From Actinokineospora spheciospongiae (GTDB lineage: Bacteria; Actinomycetota; Actinomycetes; Mycobacteriales; Pseudonocardiaceae): a stretch of DNA of 52,481 nt. Below, piece after piece: positions 1 to 7,741 of the stretch (positions are counted from its first letter, which is position 1; each line of letters opens with the position of its first letter). The stretch is taken from positions 1 through 52,481 of the forward strand of contig NZ_AYXG01000123.1 in the NCBI RefSeq assembly GCF_000564855.1, given 5' to 3'. Made by a program: the position numbers and the translations under genes. The notes beneath the pieces are model-generated. The model searched no databases. It worked only from the letters and a program-made list of their open reading frames with translations, and had not been told where the DNA came from.

Positions 1-186
1 GCACCGCAGGCACCGCAGGCACCGCAGGCACCGCAGGCACCGCAGGCACCGCAGGCACCGCAGGCACCGCAGGCACCGCAGGCACCGCAGGCACCGCAGG
101 CACCGCAGGCACCGCAGGCACCGCAGGCACCGCAGGCACCGCAGGCACCGCAGGCACCGCAGGCACCGCAGGCACCGCAGGCACCG
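1..186. repeat. 9-bp tandem repeat at the left edge
   Basis: Twenty perfect copies of GCACCGCAG plus a partial copy run from the first base. The period is a multiple of three, so any frame through it stays open (for example Ala-Pro-Gln on the plus strand). It lies downstream of the PHP gene and no gene can be assigned to it. The array probably continues beyond the window, so its true length is unknown. Confidence 0.97.
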
Positions 187-252
187 AGGATCGTGGCCCA
201 GGAGGGGTGTCTGTGGTGCACGGGGGTGGCGGTGGAGGGAGTGCGGTGGGCA

Positions 253-1116
253 TCAGCGGCCGTGGACCAGGGTGGCGCCGGTGGCTCGGGCGGCGATTTC
301 GGTGAGCATCTCGGGGGCGGTGGTCTCGGCGCCGATGGGGGTGGTCTTGTTGGTGCCGTGGTAGTCGCTGGAGCCGGTGGTGAGGAGGTTGTGGCGGGTG
401 GCGAGGGTGCGCAGGGCGGCGCGGGCTCTCCGGTCGTGGTCGGGGTGGTCGACCTCGAGGCCGTCCATGCCCGCTTCGGCCAGTTCGGCGATGACCGTGC
501 CGTTGACGGTGGGGCCGCGGCGGTGGGCGAAGCCGTGGGCCAGGACGGTGACGCCGCCCGCCGATTTGATCATCTCGATGGCTTCGAGCACCGGGGTCCT
601 GCGGCTGGGCACGTAGTACCCGTTGCGGCCGTGCAGCAGGGACGCGAAGGCCTCGGTGACCGAGGAGACGACGCCCGCGCGGACCAGGGCCTGGGCCAGG
701 TGCGGGCGGCCCGCCGGGACGTCGTCGGGGAGGTCGGCCAGGAGGGTGTCGCCGTCGACCGGGTAGCCGTCGGCGGCCATGCGGTCGGCGATGGTGTGCA
801 GGCGGGAGCGGCGTTCGGCCCTGGTGCGGGCGTACTCGGCGACCACGGTTTCGGCCTCGGGGTCGAACAGGTAGGCGAGCAGGTGCACCGTGCAGCGACC
901 GCCGCGGCCGTCCGGGGATACGCAGGTCAGTTCAGCGCCGCGGACGAGGGTGAGGCCGGGTGGGAGGGCGGCTTCGGCGTCGGCCCAACCCGCGGTGGTG
1001 TCGTGGTCGGTGATGGCGACCGCGTCCAAACCCGCCCGCGCGGCGGCGGCGACGAGTTCGGCAGGGCTGTCCGTGCCGTCGGACGCGGTGGAGTGGCAGT
1101 GGAGGTCGATCCGCAC
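253..1116 (-). CDS. PHP-domain metal-dependent phosphoesterase
   Basis: This is a predicted 287-aa phosphoesterase of the PHP (polymerase and histidinol phosphatase) superfamily, probably cytoplasmic and acting on a small phosphorylated substrate or nucleotide. The N-terminus carries the metal-binding signature [12 protein letters not shown], followed by AITDHDT, a Glu in GAELTC, and later histidines in VLAHG and the C-terminal GSSDYHG. These match the TrpH/RNase AM (YciV) type, whose known members hydrolyse 3',5'-bisphosphates or RNA 5' ends. I chose the GTG at 1116 because the PHP motif starts three residues later. The open frame continues upstream, but that extension is repeat-derived low-complexity sequence. 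Exact substrate is not visible. Confidence 0.85.
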   Translation of the reverse strand: MRIDLHCHSTASDGTDSPAELVAAAARAGLDAVAITDHDTTAGWADAEAALPPGLTLVRGAELTCVSPDGRGGRCTVHLLAYLFDPEAETVVAEYARTRAERRSRLHTIADRMAADGYPVDGDTLLADLPDDVPAGRPHLAQALVRAGVVSSVTEAFASLLHGRNGYYVPSRRTPVLEAIEMIKSAGGVTVLAHGFAHRRGPTVNGTVIAELAEAGMDGLEVDHPDHDRRARAALRTLATRHNLLTTGSSDYHGTNKTTPIGAETTAPEMLTEIAARATGATLVHGR

Positions 1117-1239
1117 GGGGCCAGTCTCGCCGATGGGGCGTCCTGTGGAGAAACCGGTGACCGAGCACATGCGCCGGGGACCGTGTTCGCGCTCACGGCG
1201 ACGACGCGGCCGCGGTCGGAACACGCACCACGGGCCGGC

Positions 1240-1835
1240 GCCGACGACCACCGCCGGGGCGGGTCGGGCGCGGGAACACGCCCGCAGAATGTCGGGAACG
1301 AGCCGGACGCGGGCAGTGCGCCCGCAGAGCCACACCCGCGACCACCGCTGAGGGGCAGGGCAGACACGGGGAGCACACCCGCCGCCCCCGCAACCGCCAC
1401 CGAGAGCAGGGCGAGTGCGAAAGCCTGCGAGCCCCACCACGGTCACCACCGAAAACAAGCCGGGTGCTGGGATCACGCCGCAGCCACCGCCGAGGGCAGG
1501 CCTGGCGCTGGGAGCAGACCCGCGAGGCCCCGGCCCCGTCTGCGACCAGCGCTGAGAGGCAGGACAAACGCGGGGAGCACGCCTGCCATCCCGCCACCGC
1601 CAAGGGCAAACCGGACACCGGCAGCACGCTCGCAAAACCCTGACCACGACCACCGCAGAGGGCAGAGCAGCTGACAAGGAACATGTCCGCCGCCCCGCAA
1701 CCGCTGCCACCGCAGAAGGCGAAGAAAGTGTGGGAGCCCTCATCACCGAGGGCAGGCTGAGCACCGGGAACAGGGCAGAAGCCCCCGCTGGTAACCACCA
1801 CCCAGGGCAGGGCACGTGCGGGCCCGCGTGCCGGT
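1240..1835. repeat. Degenerate ~51-bp repeat block in non-coding DNA
   Basis: About eleven diverged units recur here, with recognisable starts near 1247, 1341, 1393, 1444, 1484, 1544, 1594, 1648, 1707, 1742 and 1795. Each carries a core close to CCACCGCNGAGGGCAGG followed about 12 bases later by GGGAGCANRCCCGC. Several frames are open on both strands, but none resembles a protein. The block fills most of the 1117-2087 gene-free gap. Confidence 0.65.
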
Positions 1836-1941
1836 GGCCCGGGAGGATTTCGGGGAGCGAGCAGCAGCAAGGCGGCGCGCTGGTGCGCGCTTCGGCAGGC
1901 TGGATGTGTCCGCGCCTGGGAGGCCGGAGCGATCAGACCGG

Positions 1942-1966
1942 CACGGTTCCCGATGCGGGAACCGTG
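1942..1966. other. Perfect hairpin in the 1.1-2.1 kb gap
   Basis: CACGGTTCCC pairs perfectly with GGGAACCGTG across a 5-base loop. No T-run follows on either strand, so a terminator role is uncertain. Confidence 0.5.
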
Positions 1967-2051
1967 GGCGCCGTCCCGAATGATCCAGGGTCTTGGCCGT
2001 GAGCGCCGGGAACCGGCCGGAGGCGGGTCGAGGACGCTCGCGGAACCACCG

Positions 2052-2080
2052 CGACCCCGGTCGCGGGCGACCGGGGGTCG
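2052..2080 (-). terminator. Probable terminator of the PH-domain gene
   Basis: CGACCCCGGTCG (2052-2063) pairs with 2068-2080 with a single bulged base and a 4-base loop. It lies 8 bases past the stop codon of the minus-strand PH-domain gene. Confidence 0.55.
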
Positions 2081-2087
2081 GGTGGGG

Positions 2088-2657
2088 TCAGGCGACCGGG
2101 TTCTTCTTTCGGCCGACCCGGGCCAGGCGCTGGGCCTTGATCATGGAGAAGCGCTCGGCCTGGGCCTTCTTGTCGCCGAACACCAGTTCGGAGATGGCGT
2201 CGTTGACCTGTTCCGGGCGGGGGAGGTAGTCGATCTGGTTGAGGGCCTGGATCTGGCCAGCGGACTCGACCACGATCGTGCCGTAGCCGAGGACGCGGCC
2301 GGGGACGGTGCGCTTGAAGGTGAGGTCGGTGACCTTGCCGATGGGCATCATCAGCACCCGGGTGGTGAAGACTCCCGTGGTCATCATGAAGCGTTTGTCC
2401 GTCACCACGATGCGCTCCACCCACCAGGAGATGACCTGGTAGGTGAAGCGCAGCAGCACCGCCAGTGCGACGTACCAGAGGATGTTCTGCACCAGCCACA
2501 TGGACGGGGGCAGGATGTAGGAGATCATCACGCACACCGCGAGCAGCGCGACGGCCTCGAACACCTCCCAGGCCAGGCTGGCCCAGTGCCTGCGCACCCG
2601 GATGACCCGGCGTTCGGAGTCGAGCAGGTACTCGTCTGGGTCCCTGGGTGCGAACAT
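2088..2657 (-). CDS. PH-domain (bPH2/DUF304-like) membrane protein
   Basis: This 189-aa protein has two adjacent hydrophobic segments (about residues 30-70, including [16 protein letters not shown] and [18 protein letters not shown]). They are followed by a soluble bacterial PH-like domain with [37 protein letters not shown] and VESAG, the usual pattern of bPH2 proteins related to YdbS/YdbT. Those proteins sit in the cytoplasmic membrane; their ligand is generally unknown. The ATG at 2657 is preceded by TAAAGT and 6 bases, which suggests a leaderless transcript. No catalytic residues are seen, so function stays open. Confidence 0.85.
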   Translation of the reverse strand: MFAPRDPDEYLLDSERRVIRVRRHWASLAWEVFEAVALLAVCVMISYILPPSMWLVQNILWYVALAVLLRFTYQVISWWVERIVVTDKRFMMTTGVFTTRVLMMPIGKVTDLTFKRTVPGRVLGYGTIVVESAGQIQALNQIDYLPRPEQVNDAISELVFGDKKAQAERFSMIKAQRLARVGRKKNPVA

Positions 2658-2663
2658 ACGTCG

Positions 2664-2669
2664 ACTTTA
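2664..2669 (-). promoter_or_regulatory. -10 element TAAAGT, leaderless start of PH-domain gene
   Basis: TAAAGT on the minus strand ends 6 bases before the ATG at 2657, so transcription would begin at the start codon. Confidence 0.5.
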
Positions 2670-2674
2670 CCGCT

Positions 2675-2839
2675 CTAGCCCTGGAAAACGGTGCGGACGA
2701 AGGTGATCACTGCTTCGGCACCCTCGCGCAGTGTCTGGATGATGGAGTTGACGATCCCCGCCGACTGGACCGGCTGCGTGACGAGGAAGAAGATGAGCAA
2801 CGCTGCCCCAGTCAAGATCAGAACCTTCTTGACGTTCAC
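2675..2839 (-). CDS. 54-aa single-span membrane peptide
   Basis: A short minus-strand gene beginning with GTG at 2839 and ending with TAG at 2675. It begins [18 protein letters not shown], which gives a basic N-terminus and one transmembrane helix (about residues 6-20). A polar amphipathic tail follows, with [17 protein letters not shown]. The order Lys-Lys, hydrophobic helix, then Thr-Gln-Pro looks like a membrane-anchored peptide, not a cleaved signal. It lies 17 bases upstream of the PH-domain gene on the same strand. No ribosome-binding site is obvious. Codon third positions are less GC-rich than those of its neighbours. Function unknown. Confidence 0.65.
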   Translation of the reverse strand: MNVKKVLILTGAALLIFFLVTQPVQSAGIVNSIIQTLREGAEAVITFVRTVFQG

Positions 2840-2972
2840 TGCGATCTACCCCGTTCCGTGTACGCACGCCGGATGGCGCCCCTGTTGAAAACCGTTGTAC
2901 CGCATACGGCGGCGGATCGGGAGCCTAGTCAGGCGCTTGGGGCAACGCGCAGCGTCACACCCGGGGTGCAGC

Positions 2973-2978
2973 TACGCT
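2973..2978 (+). promoter_or_regulatory. -10 element TACGCT, leaderless start of NUDIX gene
   Basis: TACGCT ends 8 bases before the GTG at 2987 and only 2 bases before the alternative GTG at 2981, which favours 2987. Confidence 0.5.
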
Positions 2979-2986
2979 CCGTGGCG

Positions 2987-3409
2987 GTGACGGCATTTCA
3001 CGTTCCACGGATCAGGTGTGTGGGCGCACTGATCGGAGATGACCGGGGTAGGCTGCTGCTGGTGCGCCGGGGTCGCGAGCCCGGGCGCGGCCTGTGGTCG
3101 GTACCAGGTGGGAAGGTGGAGCCGGGGGAATCGGACGCGGAGGCGGTGGTTCGCGAGACCCGGGAGGAGACGGGGCTCGAGGTGGTGCCGGGGCGGCTCG
3201 TGGGGTCGGTGCTGCGAGAAGCCCCGAACGGCGTCTTCCACATCCACGACTACGCCTGCGTGGTGACTGGCGGTGATCTTCGGGCCGGTGACGACGCCGA
3301 CGACGTCCAGTGGGTGAACCTTGCGATCTTCACCACATTGGATTGGGACAACCTGCTTGTGGAGCAGTTGGCGGACACGCTGCGTGGCTGGAACGTGTTG
3401 CCGCGTTGA
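2987..3409 (+). CDS. NUDIX hydrolase
   Basis: This 140-aa protein hydrolyses a nucleoside diphosphate linked to another moiety, by family. The complete NUDIX box GX5EX7REUXEEXGU is visible at about residues 38-60 ([20 protein letters not shown] followed by ETGLEV). The acidic EE pair that binds Mg2+ is intact. The N-terminal [21 protein letters not shown] strand is also typical of MutT/ADP-ribose-pyrophosphatase-like members. The gene is convergent with the DUF2332 gene, with 14 bases between the stop codons. The sequence does not identify the substrate. Confidence 0.9.
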   Translation: MTAFHVPRIRCVGALIGDDRGRLLLVRRGREPGRGLWSVPGGKVEPGESDAEAVVRETREETGLEVVPGRLVGSVLREAPNGVFHIHDYACVVTGGDLRAGDDADDVQWVNLAIFTTLDWDNLLVEQLADTLRGWNVLPR

Positions 3410-3423
3410 TCGGAAGCCGCCGG

Positions 3424-4536
3424 TCAGGCGAGCCAGGTCATCCGTTCGCCGTGCATGGCGGTTCGGGCGAGGGCGACGGCATTCGGGCGACCGGCCTCCC
3501 ACGTGGTGAGGCCGAGGACGCCGAACGCGGGGGTGTCGGGGGCGGGCACGAGGTCGTCGCGGTCGGGCAGGACCTCGGCGAGGCCCGCCGCGTAGGGCTC
3601 CTGGCTGATCCACCAGAGCGGGCGGGTGGCGGCCAGCCGGGCCAGGGCGTCGACGAAGGCGGTGCGGTCGGCGGCGGGCAGGTGGGTGAGGACGTGGCTG
3701 GTGAGGACGACCAGCGGGGTGTCCTCGGGGATGCGGGCGGCGGCGGTGGCGAGGTCGGCGACGGCGTCGCCGGTGACGAACTCCGGGGGGTTCTTGTGCT
3801 GCACGGCGGCGGCGGTGCTGAACAGCCGCCTGCGCTCGGGTTGGTCGGCCCAGATGCAGGCTTCGAGCCAGGCGGCGGCGTCCTCGTCGGCGAGGTCGAC
3901 CGGGGCCCGGTCGAGGCCGACCCTGGCGGCGACGGCGATCTTCTTGGGGATGACCGGCATGGTGGCGCCGGGGGCGAGTTCGAGGGCGCAGTGCAGGCCG
4001 AGGGCGGCCTTGGGCGGTCCGGCGGCGATCTGGCCCGCGGTGGCGGTCTGGTAGCGGTAGGCGTACCGGTCGAGGTTGAGCAGCAGGCCGCCGCTGCACC
4101 CGACCTCCAGCAGCCCCAGCGGGGCCTTGGCGCGCTTGGCGGCGAGGGCGACGGCCGGGTAGAGCAGGGCGGCGCGGCGGACCTCGTTGGTCTGGGTGGT
4201 GTGCCCGGCGACGAGGGCGCGGACCTTGTCGGCGCGGTCGAGCACGAACGAGCGCCACAGCGGCCAGGTGCCGGCGTCGAGGCCGTAGCTGCCGCCCAGG
4301 GAGGGGTAGTAGTTCACCAGCTCGTGGAAGGGCTCGGCCTGCAGGGCGCGGTGCGCGGCGGCCAGCAGCAGCGTGGGGTGCGGGTGGGGTCCGGTGGCGG
4401 CGGTGAGCAGGGCGGCGACGTCGGGGTCGTCGGCGGCCCGGGTGGCGAGGTGTTCGTAGAGCGGGGACTCCCCCGCGGCCTCGTGCCGGGCGAAGCGCCG
4501 CAACCGGGTCCTGATGTCGTCCAGGGGATCGGTCAC
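3424..4536 (-). CDS. DUF2332 family protein
   Basis: A 370-aa cytoplasmic protein of the actinobacterial DUF2332 family. A glycine-rich segment LLEVGCSGGLLLNLDRYAY near residue 150 looks like an S-adenosylmethionine-type binding loop. Later motifs include TSHVLTHLPAADR and LWWISQEP. The GTG at 4536 is set by the strong ribosome site GGAGGA seven bases upstream. It is followed, 17 bases upstream on the same strand, by the MaoC gene, so the two probably form one transcript (maoC first). Enzymatic activity of the family is not established as far as I know; a methyltransferase-like fold is my inference. Confidence 0.85.
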   Translation of the reverse strand: MTDPLDDIRTRLRRFARHEAAGESPLYEHLATRAADDPDVAALLTAATGPHPHPTLLLAAAHRALQAEPFHELVNYYPSLGGSYGLDAGTWPLWRSFVLDRADKVRALVAGHTTQTNEVRRAALLYPAVALAAKRAKAPLGLLEVGCSGGLLLNLDRYAYRYQTATAGQIAAGPPKAALGLHCALELAPGATMPVIPKKIAVAARVGLDRAPVDLADEDAAAWLEACIWADQPERRRLFSTAAAVQHKNPPEFVTGDAVADLATAAARIPEDTPLVVLTSHVLTHLPAADRTAFVDALARLAATRPLWWISQEPYAAGLAEVLPDRDDLVPAPDTPAFGVLGLTTWEAGRPNAVALARTAMHGERMTWLA

Positions 4537-4553
4537 GGCGCTTCCTCCGTCTG

Positions 4554-5057
4554 CTACGCCTTCGGTTCGGGGCGGCCCGGCTGTTCGCCGCCGCGGGCCT
4601 CGCCGTAGGACTGCTTGGGCACCATCACCTTGCGGCGGAAGATGCAAACTACCGTGCCGTCCTGCTTGTACCCGCGGGTCTCGACGTAGACCACGCCGCG
4701 GTCGTCCTTGGACTTGGACGGGGTCTTGTCGAGGACCTCGGTCTCACCGTAGATGGTGTCGCCGTGGAAGGTGGGCTTCACGTGCCGGAGGGACTCGATC
4801 TCCAGGTTGGCGATGGCCTTGCCGGAGACGTCGGGCACGGACATGCCCAGCAGCAGCGAGTAGATGTAGTTGCCCACGACGACGTTCTTGCCGAAGTCGG
4901 TGGTGTTCTCCGCGTAGTTGACGTCCATGTGCAGCGGGTGGTGGTTCATGGTGATCAGGCAGAACAGGTGGTCGTCGTACTCGGTGACCGTCTTGCCCGG
5001 CCAGTGCTTGTAGACCGCGCCGACCTCGAACTCCTCGTAGTACCGCCCGAACTGCAC
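4554..5057 (-). CDS. MaoC-family dehydratase (mesaconyl-CoA hydratase-like)
   Basis: This 167-aa hot-dog-fold protein belongs to the MaoC/(R)-specific hydratase group that adds or removes water from enoyl-CoA thioesters. The segment MNHHPLHMDVNYAE supplies the expected His/Asp region, followed by GNYIYSLLLGMSVPD. HVKPTFHGDTIYGETEVLDK is typical of members found beside CitE-like lyases and acyl-CoA dehydrogenases (ethylmalonyl-CoA pathway; Rv2499c in M. tuberculosis, from memory). The start GTG at 5057 is fixed by GGAGG 6 bases upstream. Here its usual partners lie 16-20 kb away. Substrate assignment is inference from family resemblance. Confidence 0.85.
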   Translation of the reverse strand: MQFGRYYEEFEVGAVYKHWPGKTVTEYDDHLFCLITMNHHPLHMDVNYAENTTDFGKNVVVGNYIYSLLLGMSVPDVSGKAIANLEIESLRHVKPTFHGDTIYGETEVLDKTPSKSKDDRGVVYVETRGYKQDGTVVCIFRRKVMVPKQSYGEARGGEQPGRPEPKA

Positions 5058-5265
5058 TGTTCCTCCAACTTGGGGTGGCCGGGCCACAAGTGACCGGCGG
5101 GTAACCGCACTGTGACCGCACCTCGCCCGGCGCGCAACCGGTGTGTGAGGGAGCGCATTCGGCGGCCGCCGGTGCACCGTTTTCCCGGCCCGACCTCGGT
5201 TCCGGCCCGCCGTGGAGTACTCTGGCACCCCGGTGGGCCCCACATGCGGTGGCGGCTGCCTCGGC

Positions 5266-5465
5266 CAGGGGAGGTGAGGACGCATGAGCGACCCGCATGG
5301 TCATGACAACGCGACCGGTTGCAGTAGTACCCGCGTCCCCTCCGAAGGTGTGCTCCGCTAAGGACTCCACCGCCGTTTCGGCAGGGACGCTCCGCTCCGG
5401 GGCGCCTGTCCGGGCTCCTCGGTTTCCGTAGCGTCGGACACCACCCAGCGGTTGACCGGGTGGTG
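5266..5465 (+). promoter_or_regulatory. Structured corA leader, candidate M-box (Mg2+) riboswitch
   Basis: The corA leader contains AGGTGAGG (5272-5279), resembling the conserved 5' motif of M-box RNAs, and GAAGGTG (5344-5350). GGAGG (5270-5274) and GGAC (5278-5281) can pair with CCTCC (5339-5343) and GTCC (5335-5338) to enclose the core. A second perfect 8-bp hairpin, CACCACCC (5439-5446) with GGGTGGTG (5458-5465), ends just before the ribosome site and could be the expression platform. The rest of the 5058-5484 gap shows no gene. Identification as M-box is by eye only. Confidence 0.4.
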
Positions 5466-5484
5466 TTGGCTGGAGGTCCCGTCG

Positions 5485-6570
5485 ATGCCTTCCATTCCCT
5501 CGTTCAGCGGCCTGCGGGGCCGTGGTTCGAAGTCGCCCGCCCGCCCGGCCGCGCCGGTCGCGGTGCCGCTGTCGGCGTACGTGGTCGACTGCGCGGTGTA
5601 CGTCGACGGGGAGCGGCTGCCCGGGCGGTGGACGCACGTGGCGGCCGTGGCCGAGGTGCGCAGGCGGGGCGAGGGGTTCGTCTGGATCGGGTTGCACGAG
5701 CCGGACGAGCGGCAGATCCAGGGCGTGGCGGAGACGTTCGGGTTGCACGAGCTGGCGGTGGAGGACGCGGTGCACGCGCACCAGCGGCCGAAGCTGGAGC
5801 GCTACGACGACAACCTGTTCATGGTGCTCAAGACGGTGCGGTACGTGGAGCACGAGTCGCCGACGTCGGCGAACGAGATCGTGGAGACCGGGGAGATCAT
5901 GGTTTTCCTCGGGGCCGACTACGTCGTGACGGTGCGGCACGGGAAGCACTCGGCGCTGCACACGCTGCGCGAGGAGCTGGAGGCCTCGGCGGAGCGGATG
6001 CGCGGTGGGCCCGCCGCGGTGCTGCACGGCATCGCCGACCACGTGGTGGACACGTACCTGGCGGTGACCGAGGCGTTCGAGAACGACATCGACGAGATCG
6101 AGAAGGCGGTGTTCGCGCCGAGCAGCCCGGTCAGCGCCGAGCAGATGTACCTGATGAAGCGGGAGATCCTGGAGCTGCGCCGGGCGGTGATGCCGCTGGC
6201 GAACCCGTTGCGGCGCTTGGCGGAGGGGTGTTCGCCGCTGGTCCCGGAGCAGGTTCGGTCCTACTTCCGCGACGTGGACGATCACCTGACGACGGTGTCG
6301 GAGCGGGTGACCAGCTTCGACGAGCTGCTGACGACCCTGGTGGACGCGACGCTGGCGAAGATCTCGCTGCAGCAGAACGGCGACATGCGCAAGATCACGT
6401 CGTGGGCGGCGATCATCGCCATCCCCACCATGGGGGTCGGGGTCTACGGCATGAACTTCGACTACATGCCGGAGCTGCACTGGCGCTTCGGCTACCCGAT
6501 GATCATGGGGATCATCTTCCTGGGCTGCCTGGTGCTGTACCGCATCTTCCGCAAGAACCGATGGCTCTAG
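5485..6570 (+). CDS. corA: CorA-type Mg2+/Co2+ channel
   Basis: A 361-aa inner-membrane magnesium channel. The long N-terminal cytoplasmic domain and helical willow helices are followed by two C-terminal membrane helices (about 303-320 and 335-353). The signature YGMNF sits at the end of the first helix (GVGVYGMNFDYMPELHW). The family functions as a homopentamer with GMN as selectivity filter. I chose the ATG at 5485 because GGAGG lies 8 bases upstream; an earlier in-frame GTG/ATG adds 11 residues without support. It is divergent from maoC. A GCGGGG-TCTT-CCCCGC hairpin starts at the stop codon. CorA also flanks the lpqY-sugABC locus in M. tuberculosis. Confidence 0.96.
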   Translation: MPSIPSFSGLRGRGSKSPARPAAPVAVPLSAYVVDCAVYVDGERLPGRWTHVAAVAEVRRRGEGFVWIGLHEPDERQIQGVAETFGLHELAVEDAVHAHQRPKLERYDDNLFMVLKTVRYVEHESPTSANEIVETGEIMVFLGADYVVTVRHGKHSALHTLREELEASAERMRGGPAAVLHGIADHVVDTYLAVTEAFENDIDEIEKAVFAPSSPVSAEQMYLMKREILELRRAVMPLANPLRRLAEGCSPLVPEQVRSYFRDVDDHLTTVSERVTSFDELLTTLVDATLAKISLQQNGDMRKITSWAAIIAIPTMGVGVYGMNFDYMPELHWRFGYPMIMGIIFLGCLVLYRIFRKNRWL

Positions 6571-6585
6571 CGGGGTCTTCCCCGC
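6570..6585 (+). terminator. Short hairpin after corA
   Basis: GCGGGG pairs with CCCCGC over a TCTT loop directly at the corA stop. No T-tract follows, so it may attenuate rather than end transcription into the next small gene. Confidence 0.35.
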
Positions 6586-6627
6586 GCACCCGGACCCCGT
6601 TCACCCCTCGATGGGAGGTTGCCCCCA

Positions 6628-6732
6628 ATGACCCGGTACCTGAGCAGTGCGAAGTTCTGGCTCCTCGCGGTGATCATCACCTGGATCACGGTGGTGACCG
6701 TGCTGATCTCGGAGAGCCCCGTCGGCGGCTGA
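6628..6732 (+). CDS. 34-aa single-span membrane peptide
   Basis: A tiny gene with ATG at 6628 and TGA at 6730. GGGAGG lies 9 bases upstream, a better ribosome site than many long genes here have. The peptide has a short polar head (MTRYLSSAK), one hydrophobic helix FWLLAVIITWITVVTVLI and a short acidic tail ending in Gly-Gly. It lies 57 bases after corA on the same strand, so co-expression with the Mg2+ channel is plausible, in the manner of small regulators of transporters such as MgtS/MgtR in enterobacteria. That link is inference; no homologue is recognised. Confidence 0.6.
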   Translation: MTRYLSSAKFWLLAVIITWITVVTVLISESPVGG

Positions 6733-6736
6733 GTCG

Positions 6737-6997
6737 GTGGACCCCGTCGACGTGGAGCGCGTGGCCCGGCTGGAGCAGGAGCGCTGGTCCACGGCTGCTC
6801 TGTCCACTCAGGACTCTATGGCTGCTCGGCCCGCGGACGCGCTCACCGCGGCGGTGTCGGACCGCGTGTCGCTCGCGCTGCTGCGGCAGGCGCGTCAGCG
6901 GGCGCGGGCGGCGAGGGAGCGCAGTTCGGCGCGCAGTTCGTCGACGCCGAGCGGGTTGACGCTCATCCAGTCGGGGTCCTCAGTCGCCAGGCGGTAG
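6737..6997 (+). CDS. Possible 86-aa protein overlapping espG 3' end
   Basis: A GTG-started frame begins 4 bases after the 34-aa membrane gene. The first ~55 residues are charged and helical (VDPVDVERVARLEQERW, then SLALLRQARQRARAARE) with plausible codon use. The last third is antisense to the espG-like gene and looks like shadow sequence. No ribosome-binding site can be seen. It may be a real small gene in the 6733-6894 gap or chance; I keep it only as a candidate. Confidence 0.25.
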   Translation: MDPVDVERVARLEQERWSTAALSTQDSMAARPADALTAAVSDRVSLALLRQARQRARAARERSSARSSSTPSGLTLIQSGSSVARR

Positions 6998-7734
6998 CGG
7001 CCGCGCGGGGTGTCGACCCAGCGCAGCTCCTCGCCGGTGCGGTGCCACTGGTCCTCGGTCTCGTCGCGGGAGGCGAGACCGGCTTGGCCGCTGCCGACGA
7101 CGGGTTGCAGGGAGGCGACCATGCGGCGGGCGACGGTCTCGTCGATGCCGTGCTCGCGCAGGAGGGTGTCGAGTTCGTCCTGGGTCATCGGGCGGGGTTC
7201 GACATCGCCGTCCGGGTCGTCCGGGTCGTCGGGCAGGCGGGTGAGCATCACCTCGAACGCCGACCGCAGGGCGCGCTTGGGCAGGGTGAACGGCGCCGTG
7301 CGGGGGGCTTCCGCGCGCGGCACCAGGTGCGCGACCCGGCTGACCGCCTCGTCGACGGAGGCGGCGTGCATCCGCACCACGCCGAACGGTTCGGCCTCGT
7401 CCTGGGTGACCAGCAGCGCCTCGTCCTTGGCGACGAGCACGGCCACCCCGAGCCTGCCCAGGTCCTCCCGGTCGACCACCAGGTCCAGGACCCCGGTGCA
7501 GGCGCGCAGCAGGTAGACGAACTCCTCGGCCACGCCGAGCGGGCCCCGCTCGTCGGCGAGGTCCCGCTCGATCAGGGTGACCGCGGCGCCGTGGAACAGC
7601 ACGTCGCGCTCCTCGCGCGAGGCGGCGGCGCTGGGCAGTTCCAGCGGGAACGGCGCGGCCACCTCGGCGAAGGCGCACAGCAGGTCGACCTCGACCGGGT
7701 GCAGGGCGACGCCCGCCCGCGTGTGCAGCTCCAT
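6895..7734 (-). CDS. EspG-family type VII secretion chaperone (cassette 1)
   Basis: A 279-aa protein of the EspG family (ESX secretion-associated). In mycobacteria these are cytosolic chaperones that bind the helical tip of PE-PPE dimers before export. Recognisable family landmarks are VEVDLLCAFAEVAAPFPLEL near the N-terminus, a central strand region LLVTQDE, and the C-terminal RGRYRLATEDPDWMSVNP. It is clearly paralogous to the gene at 9883-10758, which has the same PFPL and DWMSVNP segments. It starts 7 bases after the PE-like gene and closes a three-gene unit. Family assignment is strong; the client pairing is inferred from adjacency. Confidence 0.85.
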   Translation of the reverse strand: MELHTRAGVALHPVEVDLLCAFAEVAAPFPLELPSAAASREERDVLFHGAAVTLIERDLADERGPLGVAEEFVYLLRACTGVLDLVVDREDLGRLGVAVLVAKDEALLVTQDEAEPFGVVRMHAASVDEAVSRVAHLVPRAEAPRTAPFTLPKRALRSAFEVMLTRLPDDPDDPDGDVEPRPMTQDELDTLLREHGIDETVARRMVASLQPVVGSGQAGLASRDETEDQWHRTGEELRWVDTPRGRYRLATEDPDWMSVNPLGVDELRAELRSLAARAR

Positions 7735-7741
7735 CGGGTGG

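Noticed and set aside
1-186. CRISPR array
   Set aside because: The units are contiguous 9-mers without spacers. No CRISPR, tRNA, rRNA, integrase or transposase was recognised anywhere in the window.
193-1674. Long open frame on the plus strand opposite the PHP gene
   Set aside because: It is antisense to a protein with clear PHP motifs and then runs through the degenerate repeats; the translation is Gly/Val/Arg low complexity with no domain.
1117-1815. N-terminal extension of the PHP frame
   Set aside because: The PHP fold begins at the GTG at 1116; the upstream part is repeat-derived Cys/Pro/Arg-rich sequence that homologues do not have.
3310-4608. 432-aa plus-strand frame opposite the DUF2332 gene
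   Set aside because: Shadow frame of a real minus-strand gene; Gly/Glu-rich translation with no motif.
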